Source: JBBRHQ01 sp963725315 (GTDB lineage Bacteria; Actinomycetota; Thermoleophilia; Solirubrobacterales; 70-9). Taken from it: a DNA stretch of 64,000 bases. Each line of letters begins with the position of its first letter. The stretch's first letter is position 1. The DNA lies in contig CAVRYA010000010.1 of assembly GCA_963725315.1 (NCBI GenBank), forward strand, positions 310,001 through 374,000, written 5' to 3'. The translations under genes were made by a program, and so were the position numbers. Shown in pieces: positions 1 through 9,073 of this stretch. The notes under the pieces were generated by a model. The model ran no database searches. It was not told where the DNA came from and saw only the letters and a program-made list of their open reading frames with translations.

Positions 1-50
1 TTGCGGCTCAGGTGGTCGGTCTCGATTGCGGCGATCACGAAGCGGGTCAT
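1..50 (-). CDS. 5' end of an unidentified gene (runs off the window)
   Basis: The sequence reads ATG ACC CGC TTC GTG ATC GCC GCA ATC GAG on the minus strand, giving MTRFVIAAIETDHLSR before the window ends. A GAGGAGAG ribosome-binding site lies about 7 nt upstream of the ATG. The gene follows the hydantoinase-A-like gene in the same direction after a 156-bp gap. HyuB would be the usual partner of HyuA, but these 16 residues do not resemble a HyuB start that I can recognise, so no function is assigned. Confidence 0.5.
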   Translation of the reverse strand, partial: MTRFVIAAIETDHLSR

Positions 51-120
51 CGGTCTCTCCTCGTTCTGGTGAAATCCCATGACCCGAGTCTCGGACAGCA
101 CTCCGTACCCGGCCAGAGGA

Positions 121-138
121 CGCAGGTCTGAACCTGCG
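121..138. terminator. small perfect hairpin after the hyuA-like gene
   Basis: CGCAGGT-CTGA-ACCTGCG forms a 7-bp perfect stem with a 4-nt loop in the gap between the hydantoinase-like gene and the next gene. There is no T-run, so it could be a weak terminator or an incidental structure. Confidence 0.3.
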
Positions 139-206
139 CCGCCCGGGGGGTGGACGTGATCACACCCAGGTCGTAGCCGGCGCCGGCGCCCGGAGCGGCG
201 CTGCGA

Positions 207-2382
207 TCAGGTCGAGGAGCCGCTGAGGTGGAAGATCTGGTGGCGGTCGAGCCGGGCCGAGCGGCGCGGCGGGATCGCGAAGGTGGTGGCCACGGACTCG
301 ACTATCGCCGGACCCTCGATCTCGTTGCCGGCGAGGACGTCGGAGAGCTCGTAGACGTCGGTCTGCGCCGGCTCGGCCTCGGAGGAGCCAGGGCGCTGCC
401 ACCAGACCCGGCGGGTTGCCTTGGTCGGCGGCGCCCCGGGGGACTCGCCGTCGTCGGGGAGCGCGGGCCTCTCGACCTCGACCGAGCCGAGGACGATCGC
501 GTGAGTGACGAGGTAGCCCAGCTCCGGGGAGCGGGCCGAGCGGGCGAAGACCTTTCCGTAGGCCTCCTCGAAGACCTCGATCAGGTCGTCCACCTCGGCC
601 GCCTCCTCGATCTGATCGTGCGGGGAGACGATCTCGATGTCGTTGAGCTGTCCGTAGTACTGCATGCGCACGGCGTGGGTGAAGGCGATCTGCTCGGGCT
701 CGATCCCGGACTTGGCGAACTCCTCCGCGACCCGCTGCTCGAGGCCCTCCCAATAGCCGGAGATCATCATCCCCACGCCGGCCTTCTCCAGCTCGTCCTG
801 GCCGGGGGAGATCGGCATGTCGATCGTCTGGTCGTAGCGGTACTCGAACGGGGCGCAGGCGCAGCCGTAGGCGCTGAACCCCGCGGCCCAGGCCGGCACG
901 AGGACGTCGCGATAGGGCACGCCCTCGGTGTAGCCGGCGACGTGCAGGGGACCGCCGCCGCCGTAGCAGAGCAGCGCGTAGTCGGCCGGGGAGTAGCCCT
1001 TGCCGAGGATCCGCCCCACCGCCTCGTTCTTCAGGGTCTGCTCGAACAGCTCGATCACCCCCGCCGCGGCCTGCTCGACGTCGAGGCCCAGGGGGCCGGC
1101 GACCTGGCGCTCGACCTCGGCCCGGGCCCGCTCGGGATCGAGCACGACGTCGCCGCCGAGGAAGTAGTCGGGGTTGACCCGGCCGAGCACCAGGTCGAGG
1201 TCGGTCACCGAGACCGTCTCCAGGCCTCCCTCCGGCCAGCAGACGCCGATCCGCGATCCGGCCGAGTCGGGGCCGAGCTCGGGCCGGTTGGAGTTCGGGT
1301 TGACGCGGACGAAGGAGCCGGTGCCGGCGCCGATCGAGTCGATCTTGACCAGCGGCATCGCCAGCAGGAAGCGGGCGACGTCCGGGGTCTGAGTGATCTC
1401 GAAGCGCCCGTCGGTGATCAGGGCGATGTCGAAGGAGGTGCCGCCGATGTCGGTGCAGAGCACGTTGGGAAGGTCCATGACCTGCGGCGAGCTGGCTGCC
1501 GCCGACCACCCCGCCGATCGGGCCCGAGGCCAGGGTCCGCGCCAGCTCCTTGGCCTCGATCGAGATCGTCCCCCCGTGCGAGGCCATCACTCGCAGCTCG
1601 AAGCCGGCGCCGGCCTCCTTGGTCTTCTCGCGCACAGCCTGCAGGGTCCCCCGCGAGGGCTCCGCGGCGTAGGCCTCGATCAGGGTCGAGTTGAGCCGCG
1701 GCAGGTCGCGGCGCATCGGGTAGAGCTGCGAGGAGACGAAGACCGGCACCTCCCCGTCGAGGCCCCGCTCGGCCTTCTCCTCCTCGACGATCTCGGCCAC
1801 CCGCAACTCGTGCTCGGCGTTGCGATAGCTGAACAGCAGCGAGATGCAGATGCCCTCGACTTCGGCGTCGAGCAGCTCGGCCGCCGCGGTCCGGGCATCC
1901 TCCTCGCGCAACGGCAGCACCTCGGCGCCGAGGACGTCGATGCGGCCCCGCACCCCCTTCATCCGATCCCGCGGGATCAGCGGCTCGTTGTGGAAGTGGG
2001 TGGCGAGATGGAGGCGGTCCGAGTAGGAGTAGCCGAGGTAGGTCTGGATCCCGCGCTCGATCCGCAGGTAGTCCTCCTGCCCGGCGCTGACGATCGCGCC
2101 GATCTCGAGCCCCTGGCGCGAGAGCAGCCGGTTGAGCATCGCGGTGCCGCTGAAGATCCCCGAGACGATGCCGGGGAAGGCCTGGGCCGGGGACGTGCCC
2201 CACTGCTCCAGCGCGTCCTCGGAGGAGCGCATGAAGCCGATCGACTCGTCCTCCGGCGTCGTCTGGGCCTTGCCGACGACGAAACGGCCCGCCTCATCGA
2301 CGATGAAGGTGTCTGTCATCGTGCCGCCGGCGTCGATCGCAAGCACCCGCGGATCACGGCTCTCGCTGAGCTCGGCGGCCAT
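207..2382 (-). CDS. hydantoinase/oxoprolinase family protein, HyuA-like (one frameshift)
   Basis: The family carries out ATP-dependent opening of cyclic amides (5-oxoproline, N-methylhydantoin) or ATP-dependent acetone carboxylation; the substrate here is unknown. The N-terminal hydantoinase A motif VLAIDAGGTMTDTF starts near residue 13. The second actin-like phosphate motif NVLCTDIGGTSFD lies in the C-terminal half, which is in another frame. The frame breaks near 1485: deleting one A in GCAGGTCATGGAC restores LAAVMDLPNVLCTD and gives 724 aa, normal for HyuA. The start ATG at 2382 follows a TAGACT box 9 nt upstream and has no clear Shine-Dalgarno, so the mRNA may be leaderless. Its usual HyuB partner is not visible. 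The frameshift is most likely a sequencing insertion. Confidence 0.85.
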
Positions 2383-2391
2383 CGCGTCGCG

Positions 2392-2410
2392 AGTCTATCC
2401 CGCATAGATT
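2392..2410. promoter_or_regulatory. divergent pair of leaderless-type -10 boxes
   Basis: TAGACT reads on the minus strand (2397-2392), 9 nt before the HyuA-like ATG. TAGATT reads on the plus strand (2405-2410), 6 nt before the phosphoesterase ATG. Both match the actinobacterial TANNNT -10 element placed so that transcription would start at or next to the start codon. Neither gene has a Shine-Dalgarno sequence. Confidence 0.5.
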
Positions 2411-2416
2411 GGTGCG

Positions 2417-3573
2417 ATGCGAACCGCGATCATCTCCGACCTCCACATCGGCAGCACCTCGCGCGAGGACGTGCTGCGCGACGCCTCGTTGCGACGCGTA
2501 CTGATGGAGGAGATCGCCGCACGCCGACTGTCTCGTGCTGCTCGGGGACACGGTCGAGATGCGGGGCCTGCCTCTCGGTCTCGCCCTCGACGCGGCGCGC
2601 CCGTTCTTCGAGGACCTCGGTGAGACGATGGCCGGCCGCAGGGTCCTGATGCTGCCCGGGAACCACGACCACCGGCTCGCCGACCCGTTGCTCGACCAGC
2701 ACCCGGCCGGGGGCGCGGCGCGGCTCGGGATCGAGAACCGCTTCGCTCCCTCGTCGGCACCGGCGTCGCTGATCGCCGGCTGGCTCGGCTCGGCCGAACT
2801 GGAGATGTCCTATCCGGGGGCGTGGCTACGGGACGGCGTCTATGCGATGCACGGCCACTACATGGATTGCCACATGAACGTCCCCCGGGGCGAGTGCGTC
2901 GGGAGCGCCGCGGTCGCGCGGGTGACCCGGCCCCTTCCTGACCCTGCCGCTCCCGAGGACTACGAGCGATTGCTGGGACCGCTCTACGGCCTGGCCTTCG
3001 GCCTTGCGCAGTCCGGCCACCAGCGCGATTCGGCCGGCAAGCCGGCCTTCGAGGAGCGAGCCTGGAAGTGGCTGCTCGGAGAGCAGCGGCCACTCCCGCA
3101 GGCGGCGGATCGCCACGGCGGTGATCTCCCAGGGGGCGGTGCCGGCGGCGACCTGGACGCTGAACAGGGTGCTGGGGACCGAGTTCGAGCCCGACCTCTC
3201 GGCGGCCGCGATCACCAGCGCCGGGATCGCCGGGGCCGGCGAAGCGGTGCAGCGCCTGCGGATCGAGGCCGAGCATGTGATCGTCGGCCACAGCCACCGG
3301 GCCGGGCCCCGCGAGGGCGAGGCCGAGTGGTCGCTGCCGCGAGGCGGCCAGCTCCACAACACCGGCAACTGGGTCTTCGCCTCGGCCTTCCACCGGCCCG
3401 ACTCGAGGCCCGGCCCCTACTGGCCGGGGACGGTCACCTGGCTCGAGGACTCGGGGCCCCCGCGGCGCGTCTCGCTGCTGGCCGATCACCCCGCGGAGGA
3501 GCTGGCGAGGATCGCCTGGCACTCCTTCGGGCACTTCCGCCTCGCCGCCCTGGCCTCCAGCGAGGTCGGTTAG
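2417..3573 (+). CDS. calcineurin-like metallophosphoesterase (two frameshifts)
   Basis: This is a dinuclear metal phosphoesterase of the calcineurin-like fold. The metal-ligand blocks are in family order: ISDLHIG at the N-terminus (D-x-H), VLLGDTVE (GD), LPGNHDHR (GNHD) and, late in the protein, IVGHSHRA (GHxH). Two single-base insertions break the frame. One is near 2523 (removing C from GCACGCCGAC gives IAAADCLVLLGD). The other is near 3108 (removing G from GCGGATCGCC gives QAAIATAVI). Repaired, the protein is 384 aa. It has no signal peptide, so it is probably cytoplasmic; the substrate is unknown. It ends 11 bp before the convergent lipase-like gene. Confidence 0.82.
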
Positions 3574-3584
3574 CCGGGTCGGGA

Positions 3585-6065
3585 CTAGGGGCCGGTGAAC
3601 GTCCCCGCGTAGCAGGGACCGCCGTTGCAGGTGTCGGTGATGTGGCTGAGGTTGTCCGGCTGCAGGAAGTCGGAGACCATCTGCCGCTCGGCCGGCGCCC
3701 GGCGCGGCCGCTCGTGCGGATCGTCCCCGGTCCGGTTCGGCGTGTTGGTGAGCGGCGGGGGGTCGGTGTTCCCGGGGCCCGGCGAGGAGAGCGGGCCGGA
3801 GTCCCAGTAGACGATCGCCGAGCCGCTGTAGGGGTAGGAGGCGATCCGCGGAATCCCGAAGAGGGGGTCGACGCCGGGCCAGCGGCCGTCGTAGACCACC
3901 GGCTCATGGGCCCTGGCGCCGATCGTTCGCGCCTCGACGTCGGCCTGCCAGGTGGTCACCTGGTGATCGCCGAAGGCGACGTCCATCAGCACCTTGTGCG
4001 CCGGCGTGTCCGGCAGCGGGTTGGACGTCATCCGCCGTGCGTAGCCATTGGCCTCACCGGAGTCCCAGAGGATCTGCACCATCGAGAGCATCAGAGCCTG
4101 CTCGAGCTTGCTCGGGTAGGCGGGGTCGAGAAAGGCAGCGTAGGTGTCGAAGTCCTTCGAGCGGTTGAGCAGCACCGAGTAGTTCATCCCCGGCACGCCC
4201 AGGGTCGTCCGGGTCGCGTCGGGTGAGATCGCGGTGAAGGCGCCGCCCAGGATCCCGCCCTGGCTGTTGCCGTTGTAGTAGAGCTTGCTGGTGTCGATCA
4301 CCGAGGGGTTGGTCTGGTCGGTCGGGCCCACGTCGTCGTTGGGCTCGTCCTTCGCCGCGGTCTGGTCCTCGTGGAAGGCCGCGACGGAGGCGAACCCGGC
4401 GGGGTTGTCCATCAGCCGGCCGAGGTAGAGCTCGTTCAGCAGGCCCTGCTGGGTGCGCTCGGCCAGTGTCGGGAACTTGCCCATGTCCTGGAGCGCTGCG
4501 ATCGCAGAACCGACGTCCGCGCTCGAGAAGCCGATCTCATCGGTAGCGCAGTGCATCATCTTGTGGGCCTGGGAGAGGCCGCGCTGAGCGTCGGAGTTGA
4601 CCTCGTCGGCGCTGCCGAGCAGCCCGTGGCCGTAGACGACCGGGCGCCCCGGCGAGTGACCGGGGTCGGTGGCGATCGAATTCGGCACGATGCAGATGAA
4701 GTTGGCGGTCCAGGTGCCGTTCTGCTTCGGCTTGCCGGCGTCCATGTTGTAGACGCTGCCGGGTCCGCAGGGCTTGGCGTCGACCGTGGTCATATAGCAG
4801 GGCACCGTGAAGGTCCCGGTCACCCTGCGGGCGACGTCCGAGTCGGGATTGAGATCGACCCCGGTGACGTCGAAGGACGGCGCGGTGCCCGTGACCGTGC
4901 CGTCGGCGAGGTCGGTGTCGCCGAGCTGGGCGAAGGCGTCGTTGCGAATATCGAGCATCCGGGAGGCGATCTGCTGATCGGAGCCGACCGTGAAGTCCCA
5001 GGCCAGGTAGAGGTTCGAGCGGTCGATCCCGGCCGAGCGCAGGTCCTTGAAGACCCGCTCGAAGCGGCCGCGCTGCTTGTTGATCGCGGCTTTGCCGGAG
5101 GGCAGGTCATCGCGGTAGTAGCGGAAGCCCTCTGGCGCCGGGATCGTCTTGCCCGAGGAGTCCTTCAGGTTGCGCAGTGCGACCACATAGCGATGTTTGG
5201 CGGTGAAGTTCTTCGCCGGGTGGATGAGCAGCGCGGTCTCCTCGGGGGTCGAGGCGTTCGAGTCGATCTCGACCCAGATCGGCCAGCGCTTGCCGGTGGC
5301 GGTGTCGATCACGACGACGGGGGTGTTGCGGTCGGTGTATCGCCCCTGGTGGTTGATCGGGACCGCGTTCGTCTTGGCCAGCGCCGCCGGGTTGTCGAGA
5401 CCCGGCACCCGCAGGACGATCGCCTGCCCGGGGCTGAACCCGTCAGCTCGCGCGTAGGGGGTCGGGTCGATGTGGACGTCGGAGGAGTTGGCCGGCATCG
5501 CGTCACTTTGGAAGTCGATCCGCCGGCCCGTGTTCGAGCTCGCCTCCTTGGCGGTATAGAAGTCGTCGGGGAAGGGCAGCATGCAGAGCGAGCCCTGCTG
5601 CTGGCCGATGAAATCGCACTGCGAGGCGCGGGAGAGGTCGACCGGCTTCGGCTCACACGAGGCGGTGTCGCGGACCAGCGAGGCCGAGCCCGCCCCCGAT
5701 CCGGCGCTGACCCGCAGGGTGCGTCCCTCGCAGCTGCGGATCTCGCTCCGGGCCCCGGGCCGCAGCGCCAGCTTCACCGTCTTCGAGCCGGAGCGGCGGA
5801 AGCTCAGGCTGCGCGACTCGGTCAGGGCCGCGAACCTTGGCTCGTCGAAGGTGGAAGAGGCGCCCTTGACGCTGACCGTGGCCGGGCGGCCGCGGGTCAG
5901 CTTCACCGTGACCTCGGCCTTGAGTGAGCCGTTCGCGAGGATCGCGCCCTGACCGTCGCTGAGCACCTCGACCCTGGGTTTGGCGGCGAGCGCAGCGGGG
6001 GCGGCGAAGGCGAGCGCGGAGCACAGTGCCACCGCGACGAACAGCAACCTCGAGCTTCTTCTCAT
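3585..6065 (-). CDS. large secreted alpha/beta hydrolase (lipase/esterase-like)
   Basis: This is an intact 826-aa protein with an N-terminal signal peptide (basic start, hydrophobic core, AxA cleavage site near residue 27). Residues about 30-140 form a beta-rich region. The alpha/beta-hydrolase part contains an oxyanion-type VVYGHGLLG block near residue 470 and a nucleophile elbow YYNGNSQGGILGG near residue 590, where the Ser is the expected catalytic residue. A late TWQADV/VYDGRWPG region may carry the acid/His part, but I cannot assign those residues. The start ATG has GGAGG 8 nt upstream. It is probably an extracellular or cell-surface esterase of unknown substrate, divergent from the sulfate transporter operon. 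Confidence 0.72.
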   Translation of the reverse strand: MRRSSRLLFVAVALCSALAFAAPAALAAKPRVEVLSDGQGAILANGSLKAEVTVKLTRGRPATVSVKGASSTFDEPRFAALTESRSLSFRRSGSKTVKLALRPGARSEIRSCEGRTLRVSAGSGAGSASLVRDTASCEPKPVDLSRASQCDFIGQQQGSLCMLPFPDDFYTAKEASSNTGRRIDFQSDAMPANSSDVHIDPTPYARADGFSPGQAIVLRVPGLDNPAALAKTNAVPINHQGRYTDRNTPVVVIDTATGKRWPIWVEIDSNASTPEETALLIHPAKNFTAKHRYVVALRNLKDSSGKTIPAPEGFRYYRDDLPSGKAAINKQRGRFERVFKDLRSAGIDRSNLYLAWDFTVGSDQQIASRMLDIRNDAFAQLGDTDLADGTVTGTAPSFDVTGVDLNPDSDVARRVTGTFTVPCYMTTVDAKPCGPGSVYNMDAGKPKQNGTWTANFICIVPNSIATDPGHSPGRPVVYGHGLLGSADEVNSDAQRGLSQAHKMMHCATDEIGFSSADVGSAIAALQDMGKFPTLAERTQQGLLNELYLGRLMDNPAGFASVAAFHEDQTAAKDEPNDDVGPTDQTNPSVIDTSKLYYNGNSQGGILGGAFTAISPDATRTTLGVPGMNYSVLLNRSKDFDTYAAFLDPAYPSKLEQALMLSMVQILWDSGEANGYARRMTSNPLPDTPAHKVLMDVAFGDHQVTTWQADVEARTIGARAHEPVVYDGRWPGVDPLFGIPRIASYPYSGSAIVYWDSGPLSSPGPGNTDPPPLTNTPNRTGDDPHERPRRAPAERQMVSDFLQPDNLSHITDTCNGGPCYAGTFTGP

Positions 6066-6212
6066 TCCCTGTGCCTCCGGTGGTGATCCCGGCGCTATGC
6101 GCCCCCGGTCTTCCCTGCCCGGGGAAAGCTATCAGCCGCACTCGGGCTGGGAAGCGAGTCCCGCCCAGACCGCTCGGCGCCGCGGCCCGCAAGGCGCTTC
6201 AGACGTTGTTTA

Positions 6213-6225
6213 CCGACTCGGTCGG
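6213..6225. promoter_or_regulatory. 13-bp palindrome CCGAC-TCG-GTCGG, candidate sulfur-regulator operator
   Basis: The inverted repeat CCGACTCGGTCGG sits in an AT-flanked stretch (TTTA before, CATTA after), 84 bp upstream of the sulfate-binding-protein ATG. A second half-site, ATACCGACTAAAA, follows at 6268-6280. The repeated ACCGACT core in the leader of a sulfur operon, with an Rrf2-family regulator at the operon's far end, suggests regulator binding. That link is inference. Confidence 0.45.
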
Positions 6226-6248
6226 CATTACGCCTCGGTCTCTGCTAC

Positions 6249-6262
6249 TTTGGCCGGCCAAA
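6249..6262. repeat. 14-bp perfect palindrome upstream of the sulfate operon
   Basis: TTTGGCCGGCCAAA is a perfect inverted repeat located 46 bp before the first gene of the sulfate transport operon, between the two ACCGACT sites. It could be a dimeric regulator site in the 5' leader. No regulator can be named from sequence alone. Confidence 0.45.
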
Positions 6263-6308
6263 TCGCAATACCGACTAAAAGAATCAAGAAAGAAAGGAAA
6301 CATCCAAG

Positions 6309-7355
6309 ATGAGGAATGCTCGCCCAAGCGGGCGATGGCGACGGGCCGGCATGGCGGCCGCCGCCACCACCCTCGCCATCGGGCTCGGAGGAGTCATCGC
6401 CGGCTGCGGCAGCAGCGGCGACACCACCGGAGGAAGCTCTTCCGGCGGGGGCAAGGTCGACGTCGTCGGCTACTCGACCCCGGAGACCGTTTACGAGGAG
6501 GGTCTCGAGCCCGGCTTCAACAAGACCTCGGCCGGGGCCGGCGTCAGCTTCAGCAACTCCTTCGGCGCCTCTGGCGACCAGAGCCGCGCGGTCGAGGCGG
6601 GCCAGCCCGCCTCGCTCGTCCACTTCTCCCAGGCCGGGGACATGACCCGCCTGGTCGATGCGGGGATCGTCGCCAACGACTGGGACAAGCAGAAGTACAA
6701 CGGCATTGCCCAGAACTCGGTCGTGGTCTTCGTCGTCCGCAAGGGCAACCCGAAGGGGATCAAGACCTTCGACGACCTGATCAACAAGGACGTAAGCGTC
6801 GTCACCCCAAACCCGTTCAGCTCCGGGTCGGCCCGCTGGAACATCATGGCGATCTACGGCTCCCAGATCGAGCAGGGCAAGTCCCCGTCGCAGGCTCTCG
6901 ATGCGGTCAAGACCGTGCTCGGCAAGACTGCGGTCCAGCCCGGCAGCGGTCGCGACGCGCTGGCGGCGTTCACCCAGGGCGAAGGCGACGTCCTCCTCTC
7001 CTACGAGAACGAGGCGATCGCCGCGCAGAAGGAGGGTGAGGACGTCGACTACGTGATCCCCGACGACACGATCCTGATCCAGACCCCGATCGCGGTGACC
7101 AAGGACGCCCCGCAGTCGGCGCAGGACTTCCTCGACTACATCTGGTCGGACGCCGGCCAGAAGGTCTGGGCCGAAAACGGGTACCGCCCGGTCAACCCGG
7201 CCCTGGTCGACAAGAAGGAGTTCCCGACGCCGAAGGGGCTGTTCACGATCGACAAGTTCGGCGGCTGGGACAAGGTCAACGACGAGTTCTTCGATGAGGC
7301 CTCCGGTTCGGTGGCCAAAATCGAGGAGGACCTCGGAGTCTCCACCGCCGGCTGA
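6309..7355 (+). CDS. sbp: sulfate ABC transporter substrate-binding lipoprotein
   Basis: This 348-aa extracytoplasmic binding protein delivers sulfate (or thiosulfate) to the downstream permeases. It has a lipoprotein signal with lipobox VIAGC (Cys about residue 34), followed by a Ser/Gly-rich linker. The mature part begins VDVVGYSTPETVYEEG and contains the family's NSFGASGDQSRAV and NPFSSGSARWN ligand-loop blocks and YENEAIAAQ. The ATG has an AAAGGAAA ribosome-binding site about 8 nt upstream. It is the first gene of a four-gene operon, and the next gene starts 2 bp after its stop. The 5' leader holds several palindromes, so the operon is probably controlled by sulfur status. Confidence 0.92.
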   Translation: MRNARPSGRWRRAGMAAAATTLAIGLGGVIAGCGSSGDTTGGSSSGGGKVDVVGYSTPETVYEEGLEPGFNKTSAGAGVSFSNSFGASGDQSRAVEAGQPASLVHFSQAGDMTRLVDAGIVANDWDKQKYNGIAQNSVVVFVVRKGNPKGIKTFDDLINKDVSVVTPNPFSSGSARWNIMAIYGSQIEQGKSPSQALDAVKTVLGKTAVQPGSGRDALAAFTQGEGDVLLSYENEAIAAQKEGEDVDYVIPDDTILIQTPIAVTKDAPQSAQDFLDYIWSDAGQKVWAENGYRPVNPALVDKKEFPTPKGLFTIDKFGGWDKVNDEFFDEASGSVAKIEEDLGVSTAG

Positions 7356-7357
7356 GC

Positions 7358-8260
7358 ATGGAGGCACGGACGGCCACAGCTCCAGCGCCCCGGGCTGGAA
7401 TCCGCCTGCCCGGGGTCGGCGCCGGCCTCGGCCGCGGCACGGTCATGCTCTATCTGAGCGTGATCGTGCTGCTGCCGCTGGCGGCGGTCGTCGACCAGTC
7501 GCTGAAGGGCGGGCTCTCCTCCTTCTGGGACGCGGTCAGCGGTTCCCAGTCGGTCGCGGCGTTGAAGCTGACCGTGATCGCCTCGCTGATCGTCGTCGTC
7601 ATCAACGCGGTCTTCGGAACGATCATCGCCTGGGTCCTGGTCCGCGACAGCTTTCCCGGCAAGGCGATCGTCAACGCCGTCATCGACCTCCCCTTCGCCC
7701 TGCCGACGATCGTCGCCGGGCTGACCCTGATCGCCCTCTACGGGGCCAACAGCCCGATCGGGGTCGACGTCGCCTTCACCAAGACCGCGGTGGTGATGGC
7801 GCTGCTCTTCGTCACCCTTCCCTTCGTCGTCCGCTCGGTCCAGCCCCTGCTGCTCGAGCTCGACCGCGACATGGAGGAGGCGGCCGCGTCGCTTGGCGCC
7901 TCCGGGTTCACGGTCTTCCGGCGGATCATCTTCCCCAACCTGCTCCCCGGTCTCTGCGCCGGAGTCGCCCTCGCCTTCGCCCGCGCGCTGGGCGAGTTCG
8001 GCTCGCTGGTTCTGATCTCCGGCAACATCCCCTTCAAGACCGAGGTCTCATCGGTCTTCATTCGCAGCCAGATCGAGTCGGGGAACGTCACCGGCGCAGC
8101 CGCCGTCTCGGTGGTGCTGCTCGGAGCTTCGCTGATCCTCCTGGCCGGCGTCACTCTGGCCCAGCGCTTGGGCGGCGGGAGGCGGAGCGGCGACGACGAT
8201 CCTGGGCCCACGGTGATGCCGATCAGTGGTGAGGACTACCGCGCCGGAAGGATGGACTAG
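7358..8260 (+). CDS. cysT: sulfate ABC transporter permease CysT
   Basis: This 300-aa inner-membrane permease has about six transmembrane segments, beginning with a hydrophobic stretch near residues 28-45. The cytoplasmic EAA loop that contacts the ATPase is EEAAASLGASGFTVFRRIIF near residue 170. It forms the translocation pore with CysW. It starts 2 bp after the binding-protein stop and is followed 6 bp later by cysW. The C-terminal tail, about 25 residues, is charged and poorly conserved. Confidence 0.93.
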   Translation: MEARTATAPAPRAGIRLPGVGAGLGRGTVMLYLSVIVLLPLAAVVDQSLKGGLSSFWDAVSGSQSVAALKLTVIASLIVVVINAVFGTIIAWVLVRDSFPGKAIVNAVIDLPFALPTIVAGLTLIALYGANSPIGVDVAFTKTAVVMALLFVTLPFVVRSVQPLLLELDRDMEEAAASLGASGFTVFRRIIFPNLLPGLCAGVALAFARALGEFGSLVLISGNIPFKTEVSSVFIRSQIESGNVTGAAAVSVVLLGASLILLAGVTLAQRLGGGRRSGDDDPGPTVMPISGEDYRAGRMD

Positions 8261-8266
8261 GCGGAG

Positions 8267-9073
8267 ATGACCGGTAGCTCGACCGCCACCCGCTGGAGCC
8301 TCCGCGGCCTCGCCCTCGGCTACCTGACGCTGCTGCTGCTGGCGCCGCTGGTGATGATTTTCTTCAAGACCTTCGAGGACGGGATCGGCCCGCCGCTCGA
8401 CGCGATCACCTCCGCCGACGGCCTCCACGCGCTGAAGCTGACCCTGATCATGGTCGCGATCGCGGTTCCCCTGAACACGATCTTCGGGGTCGGCTGCGCG
8501 CTGCTGCTGGTCCGCCATCGCTGGAAGGGAAACCCGGTGATCGACGGGATCATCAACCTGCCCTTCGCGATCTCCCCGGTCGTGATCGGGCTCTCCCTCT
8601 TCCTGCTCTACGGCGCCGACGGCTGGTTCGGACCGACCCTGACCAAGGCCGGGATCGAGATCCTCTTCTCGATCCCGGGGATGGTCCTGGCCAGCGTCTT
8701 CGTCTCGCTGCCCTTCGTCGTCCGCGAGGTCGTCCCGGTGCTCCAGGAGATCGGCACCGAGCAGGAACAGGCGGCCTCCACCCTCGGCGCCAACGCCTGG
8801 CAGACCTTCTGGCGGGTGACCCTGCCGGCGATCCGCTGGGGCGTGGCCTACGGGGTTGTGCTGACCACCGCCAGGGTGCTGGGCGAATTCGGCGCGGTGA
8901 CGATCGTCTCCGGCTCGATCTCCGGCCAGACCCAGACGCTGCCGCTATACGTCGCCAAGCAGTTCGAGCAGTTCAACCTCGCGGGGGCCTACGGCGCCTC
9001 GATCCTGCTCGCCCTGCTGGCCCTCTCGACCCTGCTGCTGATGAACCTCCTGAAGCGAAAGGACCCTGCCTGA
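8267..9073 (+). CDS. cysW: sulfate ABC transporter permease CysW
   Basis: This 268-aa second permease of the sulfate importer has about six hydrophobic segments and an EAA loop EQAASTLGANAWQTFWRVTL near residue 165. It pairs with CysT in the membrane. Its TGA overlaps the cysA ATG by one base (TGATG), consistent with translational coupling. Confidence 0.93.
   Translation: MTGSSTATRWSLRGLALGYLTLLLLAPLVMIFFKTFEDGIGPPLDAITSADGLHALKLTLIMVAIAVPLNTIFGVGCALLLVRHRWKGNPVIDGIINLPFAISPVVIGLSLFLLYGADGWFGPTLTKAGIEILFSIPGMVLASVFVSLPFVVREVVPVLQEIGTEQEQAASTLGANAWQTFWRVTLPAIRWGVAYGVVLTTARVLGEFGAVTIVSGSISGQTQTLPLYVAKQFEQFNLAGAYGASILLALLALSTLLLMNLLKRKDPA

Noticed and set aside
50..207. HyuB as the next gene after HyuA at the left edge
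   Set aside because: The 16 visible residues do not match a HyuB start and the gap is 156 bp; not enough sequence to name it.
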